Shown here: positions 50,341 through 60,771 of the stretch, piece after piece
Position numbering within the stretch: the stretch's first letter is position 1
Layout of the letters: every line of letters starts with the position of its first letter
Assembly (NCBI RefSeq): GCF_019320115.1
Contig: NC_089584.1
Span: 77,505,260-77,569,259, forward strand
Length of the DNA stretch: 64,000 nucleotides
From: Miscanthus floridulus
Lineage: Eukaryota > Streptophyta > Magnoliopsida > Poales > Poaceae
Direction: 5' to 3'
Notes under the pieces: model-generated
The model's database searches: none
What the model was told of the DNA's origin: nothing
Seen by the model: only the letters and a program-made list of their open reading frames with translations
Position numbers and translations under genes: made by a program

Positions 50341-53300
50341 TGTAACACCTCAAGTGTTAGCCTTGCATAACTTGACTTGCATAACATGAGCATGATCATC
50401 AAGCATTCATAAACAAGCATTTACAATTGAAACATTGGATTGAAACATCTACAACGTTTGCTTGTTATTGCATGTTTCTTAAACATATGCAACTTTTCTC
50501 GTTATTTCATGTCTCCATGTGTCTATGCATATGATCATGAGTGGACACATGTACTTAGTGGATGTGAGTCACACAAACATGTAGCAACACCTAGGGTAGC
50601 AAATAGGACTTTGTTCATGGTCACCTTTCATGAACCAACACTTAAGCTTTCATGTGATTAAACTACATAGCACTATGAGTGACTAATACATGAAATGATT
50701 GAATGACCTTGCAAATTGCTTAAACATGTTTAGAGTATCTTTATGAACAACTTTGATATTCATGGTTAGGGGTAATTAGGTCATTAAGCCATGATTTGAA
50801 GTATATCATCATTTAAAAGTGACATGATTGACCAAATTTGAACTAGGTGTTAGAGACCTTGCATGGAGGAGATCACTAAAGCAAAGTTGTAGTATTTGAC
50901 ACAAGGAACAACTTTTATTTTTGGGTCATTGACTGATTTAGCTCCTAACATGCTTGAATTGAGATCACAAAAATCAGCAAAATCATCATCTCATGACTTA
51001 TGAAATTTTGCTAAGTCCTGGTTCACTGACAGCCTGACAAACCCATCTTGGTGATGATATTACTCGTTATTGGTTGAGAATTAGAGCATGATCTTTGAAC
51101 AAGAATTGTAGAGGGAACTTAGGGCTACAAATTTTGTTTTGGGATCATTCACTAGTTTGCTTTGTATCGTGAGATATTTCAAACGAAAAACTCATCGTCA
51201 GGCTCGGCTTGCTTAACTGAATGAACTGAATGGAGAGCTTCAGTGGCTGAACGGTTTAGACCTTGGCCACCATGTGGATGCGAGGTTGGCCGTGCGTCAT
51301 CGGCGCCCTGCCCAATGTGGTAGAGCCTGGCCAGAGAGCTCGTTTAAGTCGCCTGCGCTCGCCCGCTCCATCTCGCGCTCCATTTTCCTTTCCCAGCTCC
51401 TCCTTCGCTGGCCAAAGCACCACCGCAGCCGCCGAGCACCTCCTCGCCTCCACCATCGCCATAGCCACGCCAAGCCTCGCTAAGCCGCCCATTCATCACC
51501 ACAGCGGCACCACCATCACCCCAGCAGCTCACCACCTCCACCAGTGCCCGCTGTCGGTGCTTGGTAAGCCACAGCAATGTGCACGAGCTTGCTGGAGCTC
51601 TGCCGCTAGCCCTGTCACCGTGGCCACGTCGCCACCGACCACCCCAAGCCATGATAGGGCGCTAGCTAGGTCTGCCGTAGCTCGGTGATGCTTGGCATAG
51701 CATTCGATCGAGTTGCCGTAGCCTCCACCGGCGCCTCGCCGTCGTCCAGCGCCACCGCTCCGCCATGAGCGCCACCGCCGTTGCTAGCACCGACGAGCAG
51801 TCCCACCAAGTAGATGGTTGTGTGCGCAAAGTCGAGTAGAACATCTAGTGAAGATGTCACCGTCGGCGAACTCACCACCGTTGAGTTCTGGCCGCGCCAG
51901 TAGAGTAGCGCCGCCAGCCCTGTTTTCCTCTCGATGACATGTGGGGTCCCCTGACTGACGGGTCCCACTGGTCAGCGACTCTGTAGTTGAAAGCTAGGTC
52001 ATTTGATTCCAGATTTTGATTTGTTTTGTGATTTTTATATCTTTAGTTTGGTAGCTTCAAAAATTGTGAAATAAAAATTGTTAGTGTTCCTTAGGAAGAG
52101 TAGTATTTAGAAAAAATATGTTCTTAACATTTACAGTCGAAATTTTGAGAGATTTAAATAGAGATTTGAAATGTGTTTTTGAATGCATGCAAACTTGTTT
52201 ATTTTATATCTAGAGTTACTGTGCTCTGAAAATTATGAAATTTTTGTGGTACGCTGGTCTTAGCATATATGAGCTCTGGTAAAAATTTGAGGATCAGTGC
52301 ATGTGTAGATTTATAGTTATAGATTTTTCTTTTATAAATAGTGAATCCTTGTATGAATTTCTATAAATTATTTGTGAATCCTTTATTCTTGAAATTTGTT
52401 GGAGGTAATCCTAGTACCATAAGGGTGCTAAGAAAAATAGGAAATCTATTGCTTGACACTTTTCACTAGGGTTTTCTATTTATGCTATTTTAAGCCTTTA
52501 TGCTTTGTCTTTTTGTATAGGGTGTTTTACTGAATAAAACAGCATGAAACTTTTACAGTAGTCCTTTGATAGCATTGGTAAGGCACTGTAAATTTTTAAG
52601 AATTTATGATGCACATTTGATATATATTTATTATTTAACCTATGTATCTAAATAAAATAATACAGGCATATAAAGAAATAGTTTGGGCTTCACCATTATA
52701 TTTTCTTGGATGTATTTGGTATGCTTAAACTGTTGATAGACTTTGTGTTGTCAAACTTTGACTGATTACATGAAGTAGAAGTATTGTTACTTTGTATTGC
52801 AAATTGAATAGTTTCCAGACAGATTCTGGAGTTTGATAAGTTGCATGATAATGCTGATGTGTACTGTAAAAATGGTTAACAACAAAGTTGTAGAGAATTT
52901 GATAAGCTTTCCAGAAAGTCTAGGATCACTGTATTTGGATTAGTAGAACTCCAGTTATGAGTGAAACAAATAGATGTTGTTTTGTGATATAGTAGATGCA
53001 TTGGTGGAAGTAGTAATTAAATAATCGAGAAGAGATATGCACCTACTCAATAAACATGATGTACTTGTTAACATATATGCATTCATAATACTTATGCCAT
53101 ATGCATGCATCTAGGTTCGGAGGAAGAGATAATGTTGCTGGAATTCGAAGAAGCAGAGGAAGGGGACCAGCAGGAGAATCCTCAAGTTGCAGCTCCCGAA
53201 TGCGCGGAGCAGAATCCTGAAGAGCTTTTGGAGTGTCCTGACCACCGCTCTACTTCCTTTCTGTGAGGCAAGCCTCAAGCATTCTAAGTCTCCTAGTATT

Positions 53301-54980
53301 TTACAAATGTTTACTTGAGTATTTATGATTGATGCATTAGGTTATAGAGTTGAATGGAACCACTTGGTGCATGTACATTCTTGTCCAGATATTACACCTT
53401 TAACCGATATAGGTCAAGGATCGATATATTGCTTAGCCTTGCTTAGACTGGTAGAAGTCGGGTGATGTCCTGTCACCCTGCGAGATATAGGTGGATACCG
53501 AGCAACGGTTGGCTATATTTGCTATCGTGGAAATAGAACCATGGGGTGAAAGAAAATCGAGACCCGGGGCGGGATGACGATAGAGAAGCAACAAGACATG
53601 GAGGTCTTGGGTGTGGATCTATCCCCGTATATGTAGATTAAGGACCGTACCATTATTGGCACTTCTGATAAGATTGAACGCACTGCCTCTCACTTAGCTG
53701 GCTGAATAACTCGTTCTGACCGCGAAGCCGAGTAATTCAACTCAGGCTAGGACCTGTTCTGTTGTGCGCTCCTTCCGAGGAATGATCAGACTGAGCCCAA
53801 GGGCAGGCTAGGCCTAAATGTCCTGGCATCTGGTGTTCTAGATTGTGCGGCACGGTACGGACCCATGAAATGTGTACCTGAGTTGTACCAAAGGTTGACC
53901 TAAGGCTATCGTGGCTGGTAGACCTGGGTTTGTGTTAGGAATAAATTCCTAGCTGGTTGAAATTGATTCGAATCGCCGTCTCTCTCCCGGATAGTGAGAA
54001 ACTTGGCTAGTCCCAACATCATAGTAACTATGTTATGGAACATGATGGTTCGGATGAATATGGAATTACAGTACCTGCTATGTTTACTATTGTATGCTTC
54101 TCAATTAATATACCACATGTTTGGCACAGGATAGTTGCTAATCTAGAAATGGATAGTTATAATTAACTTGATAAAGAATTGTAACTATACAATGAGTCAA
54201 TTGCTTTTATGCAAAATGTTGTTGAGTTACGTCCACTTATACAGCCTTGCATAATCCTTGGAGTCATTTTATTTCTGGTTCATGACGGGTAAGTCTAGCT
54301 AAGTACCTTCTCGTACTCAGGGTTTTATTTCCCATTATCTAATAGTTATATAATAGGTATTTAAAATATAAAGTGTGCCAATGATCACTTTCCTTATGCC
54401 CAAATTAAGGACTGTTAGGTGGCTATTTAAGTACTAACATGGGGGTTTTTACTTCGTCGTCCATACGGCATGCTATTGTATGGATACCATTCACTTGAGT
54501 GGTAATGTATGGATCAAATGCCTCTACACCAAGGTAAGCTGATGAGTGTATGACCGCAAGAGGTGAGCATGCGGTCGGGAAGAGTTAGCTTTGGTACGGC
54601 TATGTATGCATTCTTGCATGTGTATATGGTACGTATTTAATTGTGGGTTTAAATTATTGTCGGGTAGATTGATATGGAAGTATATGTATGGGTATACATA
54701 TATGGAAGTATTTACAATTACATTCCGCATATTTCATTATGGGTTTAGGGCTGAAATGAAATTCCTATGCAGGTACACTAACAACGAAACTTGTAGCTCG
54801 ACTAGTTACCGCTATTTATGAGGGAACATATATATGCCACCGTGTCCACCATTAGAAACAAATTTTTCCTAAGTTTGTGAGGACGTATGGAATGAGCATG
54901 TATCATGATAATTACCATTCACATAACTACATTGTTCCTCCTCTTATAAAATTCTTACTTGGTTAAGTAACTCTTATCCA
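50341..54980 (+). repeat. 5' LTR of element 2
   Basis: It starts TGTAACACCTCAAGTGTTAG. The right end is uncertain: 'ctcttataaa' near 54942 matches the same motif 31 bases before the end of element 1's LTR, placing the end at about 54960-55000. I find no clean tRNA primer site; the best is a weak tggtac at 55002. It holds a GC-rich block (51260-51960), a ttggtaag donor (51561-51568), an acceptor ctag (53111-53114) and a short acidic ORF. Confidence 0.8.
51272..53266 (+). CDS. Putative spliced ORF inside the LTR of element 2 (147 residues)
   Basis: Candidate exons are 51272-51563 and 53115-53266. The ATG lies in gccaccATGt, an excellent context. Exon 1 encodes a Pro/Ala/His-rich segment ending HHLHQCPLSVLG. 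The donor g|gtaag leaves phase 1, and the acceptor ctag joins in phase to SEEEIMLLEFEEAEEGDQQ ... LLECPDH and a TGA at 53264. Both ORF and donor recur in the 3' LTR (61705-61996, 63535-63663; the latter has one extra A) and partly in element 1. If transcription starts downstream near 51370, as the tttaag box at 51343 might suggest, the ATG would be lost and exon 1 would be leader only. Function unknown; expression unproven. Confidence 0.35.
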
Positions 54981-55022
54981 TTATGGCATTGTCTCACCAA
55001 GTGGTACATGTTAATGGTGCAG

Positions 55023-55932
55023 ATGGCATGCACAAAGCAGACCGCTCGCAAGTCCACCGGAGGCAGAGCTCCCAGCCGTCAGCTTGCTCCATGTACCCAT
55101 CAACGTCACACGTTTCTTGGAGAGTTTGGGATGCCTACACTCTTATGGAGAGTGCTCAGCTATGTAGGCTATCCTGATGGAATGGAACCCCCGCTACTTT
55201 CTGGGCGAATGAGCAGTTGGGAGAAGGTCTCTTGGTTACTGTGGAGGCCATTGTTCATCCTCGAGGTGATGATTCTAAGTGGACAGGTTGGTGTTACGAG
55301 TCAACTGGCAGGGACTGCTGAAGAAGTAGCTGGCAGGGCATCCTTTGGGATCCTGAGGGATATCATGGATCATTTTTTGTCAGGAGTTGGCAGCTGCTTT
55401 GGTTGGAGTCTTTCTAAGGGGCAACCCCCCCACTGACTCATGGCAGCAGGCAAGAGAAAGATCTTTGGAGATTGGTGCAGTAGAAGGGCAGAACAGTGAT
55501 AGCCCTACCATGAGCGCCATGTTTGCAGTGATGAAGGTGTTAGATGGAGTAGAAGGTAGCCTCAGATGTGTGTCTGGTGCTCTTGGTCATGCCCGTGAGG
55601 ACCGACGTCAGCTTCAGAGGGAGCACGATGCTGAGATTGAGAGGCTCAATGTAGAGATGGTTCGGTTAACTCACTAGAGGAGTGCAGCCTGGTCCAGGGA
55701 AGATGTTCTGAGAGCTTGATAGTTTGAGCTGGAGCAGCAGCTGGCCAATGCGGAAGAATACAACGATAACCTACATGAGGAGGTTCATCTGCTGAATAAC
55801 CAGCTCCACCCTTATGTTCCACCTAGAGCCACAGAGATGGATCTAGAAGGGGACAAGGAAGAAGAAGAAGTGGAGCCTGAGGAAGGAGATGATCCTACGT
55901 CTGACCTCGATAGTGATCATGATGAGGATTAG
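55023..55932 (+). pseudogene. ORF0 of element 2: histone H3-tail-like N-terminus, coiled-coil-like middle, acidic end
   Basis: ATG 55023 opens MACTKQTARKSTGGRAPS, continuing RQLA. Over the first 21 residues after Met it equals plant/animal histone H3 except at positions 2 (R to C), 14 (K to R), 17 (R to S) and 18 (K to R). K4 with its neighbours and ARKS around K9 are kept. No histone fold follows; from about residue 23 the protein is homologous to ORF0 of element 1. A net frameshift in a run of C near 55188-55192 and later stops (for example in the 55210 region) break it. The downstream frame (55387 to TAG 55930-55932) encodes a charged helical part (REDRRQLQREHDAEIERLN) and a Glu/Asp-rich tail ending SDLDSDHDED. 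It lies upstream of gag as a separate ORF. Role unknown; chromatin-related function is inference. Confidence 0.7.
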
Positions 55933-56298
55933 ATCGCTTAGTACTTAGTGGAAGGGCTAATGTATCACCTTTATTCATGTAATGGACCTGTAGCTCAAAT
56001 TTGGTAGTAGTAATCCGACTATCATGTAATGTTGTCAATCACACGACTATCGCACATTTGGTTGAACATCAATGCAATTCCAGTCCTTTATTGGTGATCA
56101 CGATTTAAATTTGCATGCATTATGAGCACGATAAGTGGTCAAATTGGGGATGTCATGTTGTGAGAATGAATTGTTATGCCTCTGTTTTTATTGTGATTTT
56201 GAGAATTTTCTCCAGTAATTTCAGTTTGGCATGAGTACATAATTCATCTGCAATCTCTTGACATCAACCAATAATCGCTTATTGTTGCAACTTCGTGG
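55933..56298 (+). other. Conserved spacer between ORF0 and gag
   Basis: This is AT-rich non-coding sequence. Its last 70 bases are closely similar to 22490-22564 of element 1 (for example atctcttgacatca and ccaataatc), more than expected for free spacer. It might contain a splice acceptor or translation signal for gag. Confidence 0.45.
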
Positions 56299-59200
56299 AT
56301 GACGCGCACCCGTGCTAGAGCTGGTGGCAGCCAGGATGGCAACCATGATGACTTGCCACCCCCACCGCCACCATCCGCTCAGGAGTTCTTTACCTAGTTC
56401 CTAGGGAGCCAGAGGACAATGGAGGAAGCGTTGCGCCTCATCGCGCAAAACACCGCTCGGGGCCACCCACATCAACCAGGGGCCGAGCCAAATTAGCACA
56501 GTACATTCAAGGAGTTTCTGGATACGAAGCCTCCAATCTTCAAGGTGGCTAAGGAACCACTGTAGGCTGATGAGTAGCTAAATACCATTGAGCAGAAATT
56601 TCATCTGCTGAGGGTCACAGAGTATCTGAAAGCTGAGTATGCTTCTCATCAGCTACAAGGACCAGCAGGGATCTGGTGGACACATTTCCTGTCGTCTTTG
56701 CCTGCTAATGCATGAGTGACCTGGGAATAGTTCAAGCTGGCTTTTAGGGGATATCATATTCCCCCTGGGCCTGATGCGCATGAAAGCTACCGAATTTATG
56801 AGGCTCACTCAAGGAACAAAGACTCTCACAGAATATATGCACGCATTCAACAACCTTTCTAGATATGCTCTAGGTTTTGTGGATACTGAGGAGAAAAAGA
56901 TAGAGAGTTTCAAGCGAGGGTCTGGGTACCAAACTAATGAAGACCATGGCCAATTCTAGGTGTGCCACATACAATAGTTTATTAGTGATGCCTTGACCCA
57001 AGAAAACCACAACAACATGCATGCAGTTGCTAAGGGTCGCAAGAGGGCATATGAGGCCGGTGCCTCCGGATCTTTCTAGTCAAAAGTGCCTATCATAGCT
57101 AGGCCATAATTCCGTCCACCTGCACCCAAGTTTAGGCCTCCAATACCTAAAGCTCAGAATAACAGGCCCCAGAAAACCATTCCATAAGGTGTTCACTATT
57201 GCCTTGCCAAAAGGAAATGGCAGTCAGGACAGCTCCACAGGATTCAGAAATAATCAACCATGTTTCAACTGCAACCAACTGGGTCATTGGTCCAAGGAAT
57301 GCCCCCACCCTAAGAAGAATGGCAACCAGAATCAGAACAATCAGAGGCAGGCGAATGCCAGGGCACGTCAGGGACACGTGCATTATACCGCTGTTGAAGA
57401 AGTGCCCGCCGGAGAAGTTGTCACGGCTAGTATGTTTCTCGTCAACAAGCATCCCGTTGTTGTTTTATTTGATTCGGGAGCTTCTCATTCATTTATGAGT
57501 CAAGCATTTGCATCTAGACATGATCAAGAAATAATTGAAGTAAGTAAAGGGGGTTATAACATAAGTTCAGCAGGGGGTACTATTACTACCAAAAAGATAG
57601 TCAAAAATGTACTCATCTCTATACAAGGGAGGGAGTACACAACGGATTTGATAATATTGCCCGGGTTATCGATAAGTGTAATCTTAGGCATGAATTGGAT
57701 GAAGGATCATGGTGTTCTTATTGACACTAGCACCCTATACTATTATGTTGAGAGGAACCCACGGGAGGGAATGCTTTTCTAGTACCACTCTCCCCGCAAT
57801 TTCAAACTCCAACATTTAGCCTTGTGCTATCCAAACCACCACACTTTGTGATATTCCTAGTGGTTTGTGAGTTTCTAGATGTATTTCCTAGAGGAATTAC
57901 CAGGTCTACCACCGGATAGGGACGTGGAATTTAAGATCGAGTTAGTGCATGGTACGTCACCCATATCAAGAAGGCCCTATAGAATGCCACCCAATGAGTT
58001 AGCGGAACTTAAGGTTCAATTGCAAGATCTATTGGACAAGGGTCTTATCCAACCTAGCTCATCTCCGTGGGGATGTCCAGCCTTGTTTAGTGAAAAAGAA
58101 GGACAAGTCACTGAGAATGTGTGTAGATTATAGACCACTCAATGCTGTGACCATCAAGAACAAATATCCATTGCCCCACATTGACATCTTGTTCGATCAG
58201 CTAGCGAAGGCAAAGGTATTCTCCAAAATTGACTTGAGATCAGGCTACCATCAGATAAAGATCAGACCAGAGGATATACCTAAAACTGCTTTCTCTACTA
58301 GGTATGGCTTATACGAGTATTTGGTTATGTCTTTTCGGACTAACAAATGCTCCAGCCTACTTCATGTACCTGATGAACTCAGTATTCATGCCCGAACTTG
58401 CACAAGTTCATGGTCAGTGTTTATCGATGATATATTGATTTATTCAGAAAATGAGACAGATCATGAAGAACATCTGAGGATTGTTTTATCCAGACTGAGG
58501 AAGCATAAACTTTATGCAAAGTTTAGCAAATGTGAATTTTGGTTGAGCAAAGTACCTTTCTTAGGTCACATTTTATCAAGAGATGGAATCTCTATAGACC
58601 CATCAAAAGTACAAGAGGTCATGGATTGGAAAGCCCCAACTTCGGTTCATGAAGTTCGGAGTTTTCTAGGGTTAGCAGGATACTATCGTCGTTTCATTCA
58701 GATTTCTCAAAGATAGCTAAGCCTATGACCAGACTACTTCAGAAAGATGAGAAGTACAAATGGACACCAGAATGTGAAGCAGCTTTTCACACCCTCAGAA
58801 CTTTGTTGACTACAGCACCTATGCTAGCACAACCAGACATTGAAAAGCCTTTTGATGTATTTTGTGATGCATCAGGAATAGGTTTGGGATGTGTGCTTAT
58901 GCAAGAAGGAAGAGTTATTGCATATGCTTCTCGGCAATTGAGAAAACATGAAGTCAACTACCCTACACATGATTTAGAACTTGCAGCCAGTTGTTCATGC
59001 ATTAAAGATATGGAGACATTACTTGTTGGGCAATGTATGTCATATATATACTGACCACAAAAGTCTCAAGTATATCTTTACCCAAGCCAGAACTGAACAT
59101 GAGACAACGAAGATGGTTGGAATTGATTAAGGACTACAATTTAGAAGTGCATTACCATCCGGGTAAAGCAAATGTAGTAGCCGATGCACTTAGTCGAAAG

Positions 59201-60728
59201 TCCCATTGCAACACTGTGGAAGCATTGTTGGAAGATGGATTCAACTTGTTACATCCTGCTGTACTACACAATATCACGATCAGTTGTTCACTTGAGAGCA
59301 AAATCATAGAGCTACTAGCAGACCGATGTAGGAATAAGTCACATCAAGAGAAAAATGCAAGAGCAAGAAACCAAACATTTTAGATTGGACGAAAGAGGTG
59401 TATTATGGTTTGAGGACCGACTGTGGTACCAAAAGACCGTGAGCTAAGGAATCAAATTTTAGATGAAGCTCACTCATCCAAATTGTCTATCCATCTGGGT
59501 AGTAGTAAGATGTATCAAGATTTGAAAACCCATTTTTGGTGGACTAAGATGAAGAAAGAGATCGCTAGCCTATGTTGCTAGGTGTGATAACTGCAGTAGA
59601 GTAAAAGCTGTCCATATGAAATCTGCCGGACTACTTAGCCATTGCCTATTCCAGGATGGAAATGGGAGGAAATCAGCATGGACTTTATCACAGGCCTTCT
59701 AATGATGCCACAAGGTCACGATTCAATATGGGTTATTGTTGATCGTCTCACCAAGTCAGCACACTTTATACCCGTGAACACACTGAGTATATAGTTGGAA
59801 AATACGCTGAGATATATGTTTCCCAGATCATGAGACTGCATGGAGTACCTAGGACTATAATCTCAGATCGAGGACCATAGTTCATAGCTCGTTTCTGGGA
59901 GCACTTACACCAGGCTTTGGGAACCAAGCTAATCAGAAGTTTGGCATACCATCCGCAAACTTCAGGACAGACTAGAGCGAGTGAACCAAATCCTAGAAGA
60001 TTTACTTAGAGCTTGTGTTATATCTTCAAAGGGTTCATGGGAGAAATGGTTACCTTTAGCTGAATTCTCCTATAACAACAGTTATCAAGCGAGTATCAAG
60101 ATGGCTCCATTTGAAGCCTTGTATGGCAGAAAATGTAGAACTCCATTGAATTGGATTGAGCCCGGTGAAAGGAGATACTTTGGTATTGACTTTGTCAATG
60201 AAGCCGAAGAGCAAGTACGTATCATCCAACAACATATGAAGGCAGCTCAATCAAGACAAAAGAGTTATGCCGACAGAAGAAGAAGACCACTGACTTTTGA
60301 AGTGGGTGACTATGTATACTTGAGAGTATCACCCATGAAAGGTGTGAAAAGATTTGGGATGAAAAAGAAGCTTTCACCAAGATATGTAGGGCCATACAAA
60401 ATTTTGGAACAAAAAGGAAATGTTGCGTATAAGTTACAACTTCCACCTAGAAATGAGTGCAATATTTGATGTGTTCCATGTTTCTCAGTTGAAGAAATGT
60501 CTTCGAGTACCTGAAGAAGCTATTGCACCCACCAACGTGCAGCTTCAATCGGATTTGACCTATGAAGAAAAGCCAATTCGAGTATTAGAGGAGATGGAGA
60601 GAGTGACATGGAGTAAGATTATTAAGTTCTATAAGGTGGTGTGGAACAATCATAGTGAACAAGATGCTACGTGGGAAAGAGAAGATTATCTACGAGAAGT
60701 TTATCCTGCCTTTTTCCAAGAATGGTAG
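56299..60728 (+). pseudogene. Gag-pol of element 2 with C-terminal chromodomain
   Basis: Gag starts ATG 56299 (MTRTRARAGGSQDG). The CX2CX4HX4C knuckle CFNCNQLGHWSKEC is at 57261-57302, and protease DSGASHS at 57471. Reverse transcriptase covers about 57900-58650 with [14 protein letters not shown] and the catalytic FIDD near 58420. RNase H follows ([15 protein letters not shown], about 58858), then the integrase HHCC region (59470-59600) and core (from 59677, MDFITGLL...). A long intact stretch at 59981-60469 includes the GPY/F motif RYVGPYKIL. The chromodomain (60560-60725: RVLEEMERVTWSKIIKFYKV, then ATWERED) ends at TAG 60726-60728. Stops or frameshifts near 56392, 56960, 57780, 58085, 58345, 58715, 59000 and 59580 break it. 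The integrase chromodomain of chromoviruses steers insertion to chromatin. Confidence 0.88.
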
Positions 60729-60758
60729 GTCTTGCAAATCTCGGGAGGAGATTTTTAT

Positions 60759-60771
60759 AAGGGGGAGGGGC
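60759..60771 (+). other. Polypurine tract of element 2
   Basis: AAGGGGGAGGGGC directly before the TGTAACACC start of the 3' LTR; it primes plus-strand synthesis. Confidence 0.85.

Noticed and set aside
55008..55436. A genuine histone H3 gene
   Set aside because: Only the first 21 residues match H3. The alpha-N and histone-fold sequence does not follow; the frame continues into ORF0 sequence shared with element 1.
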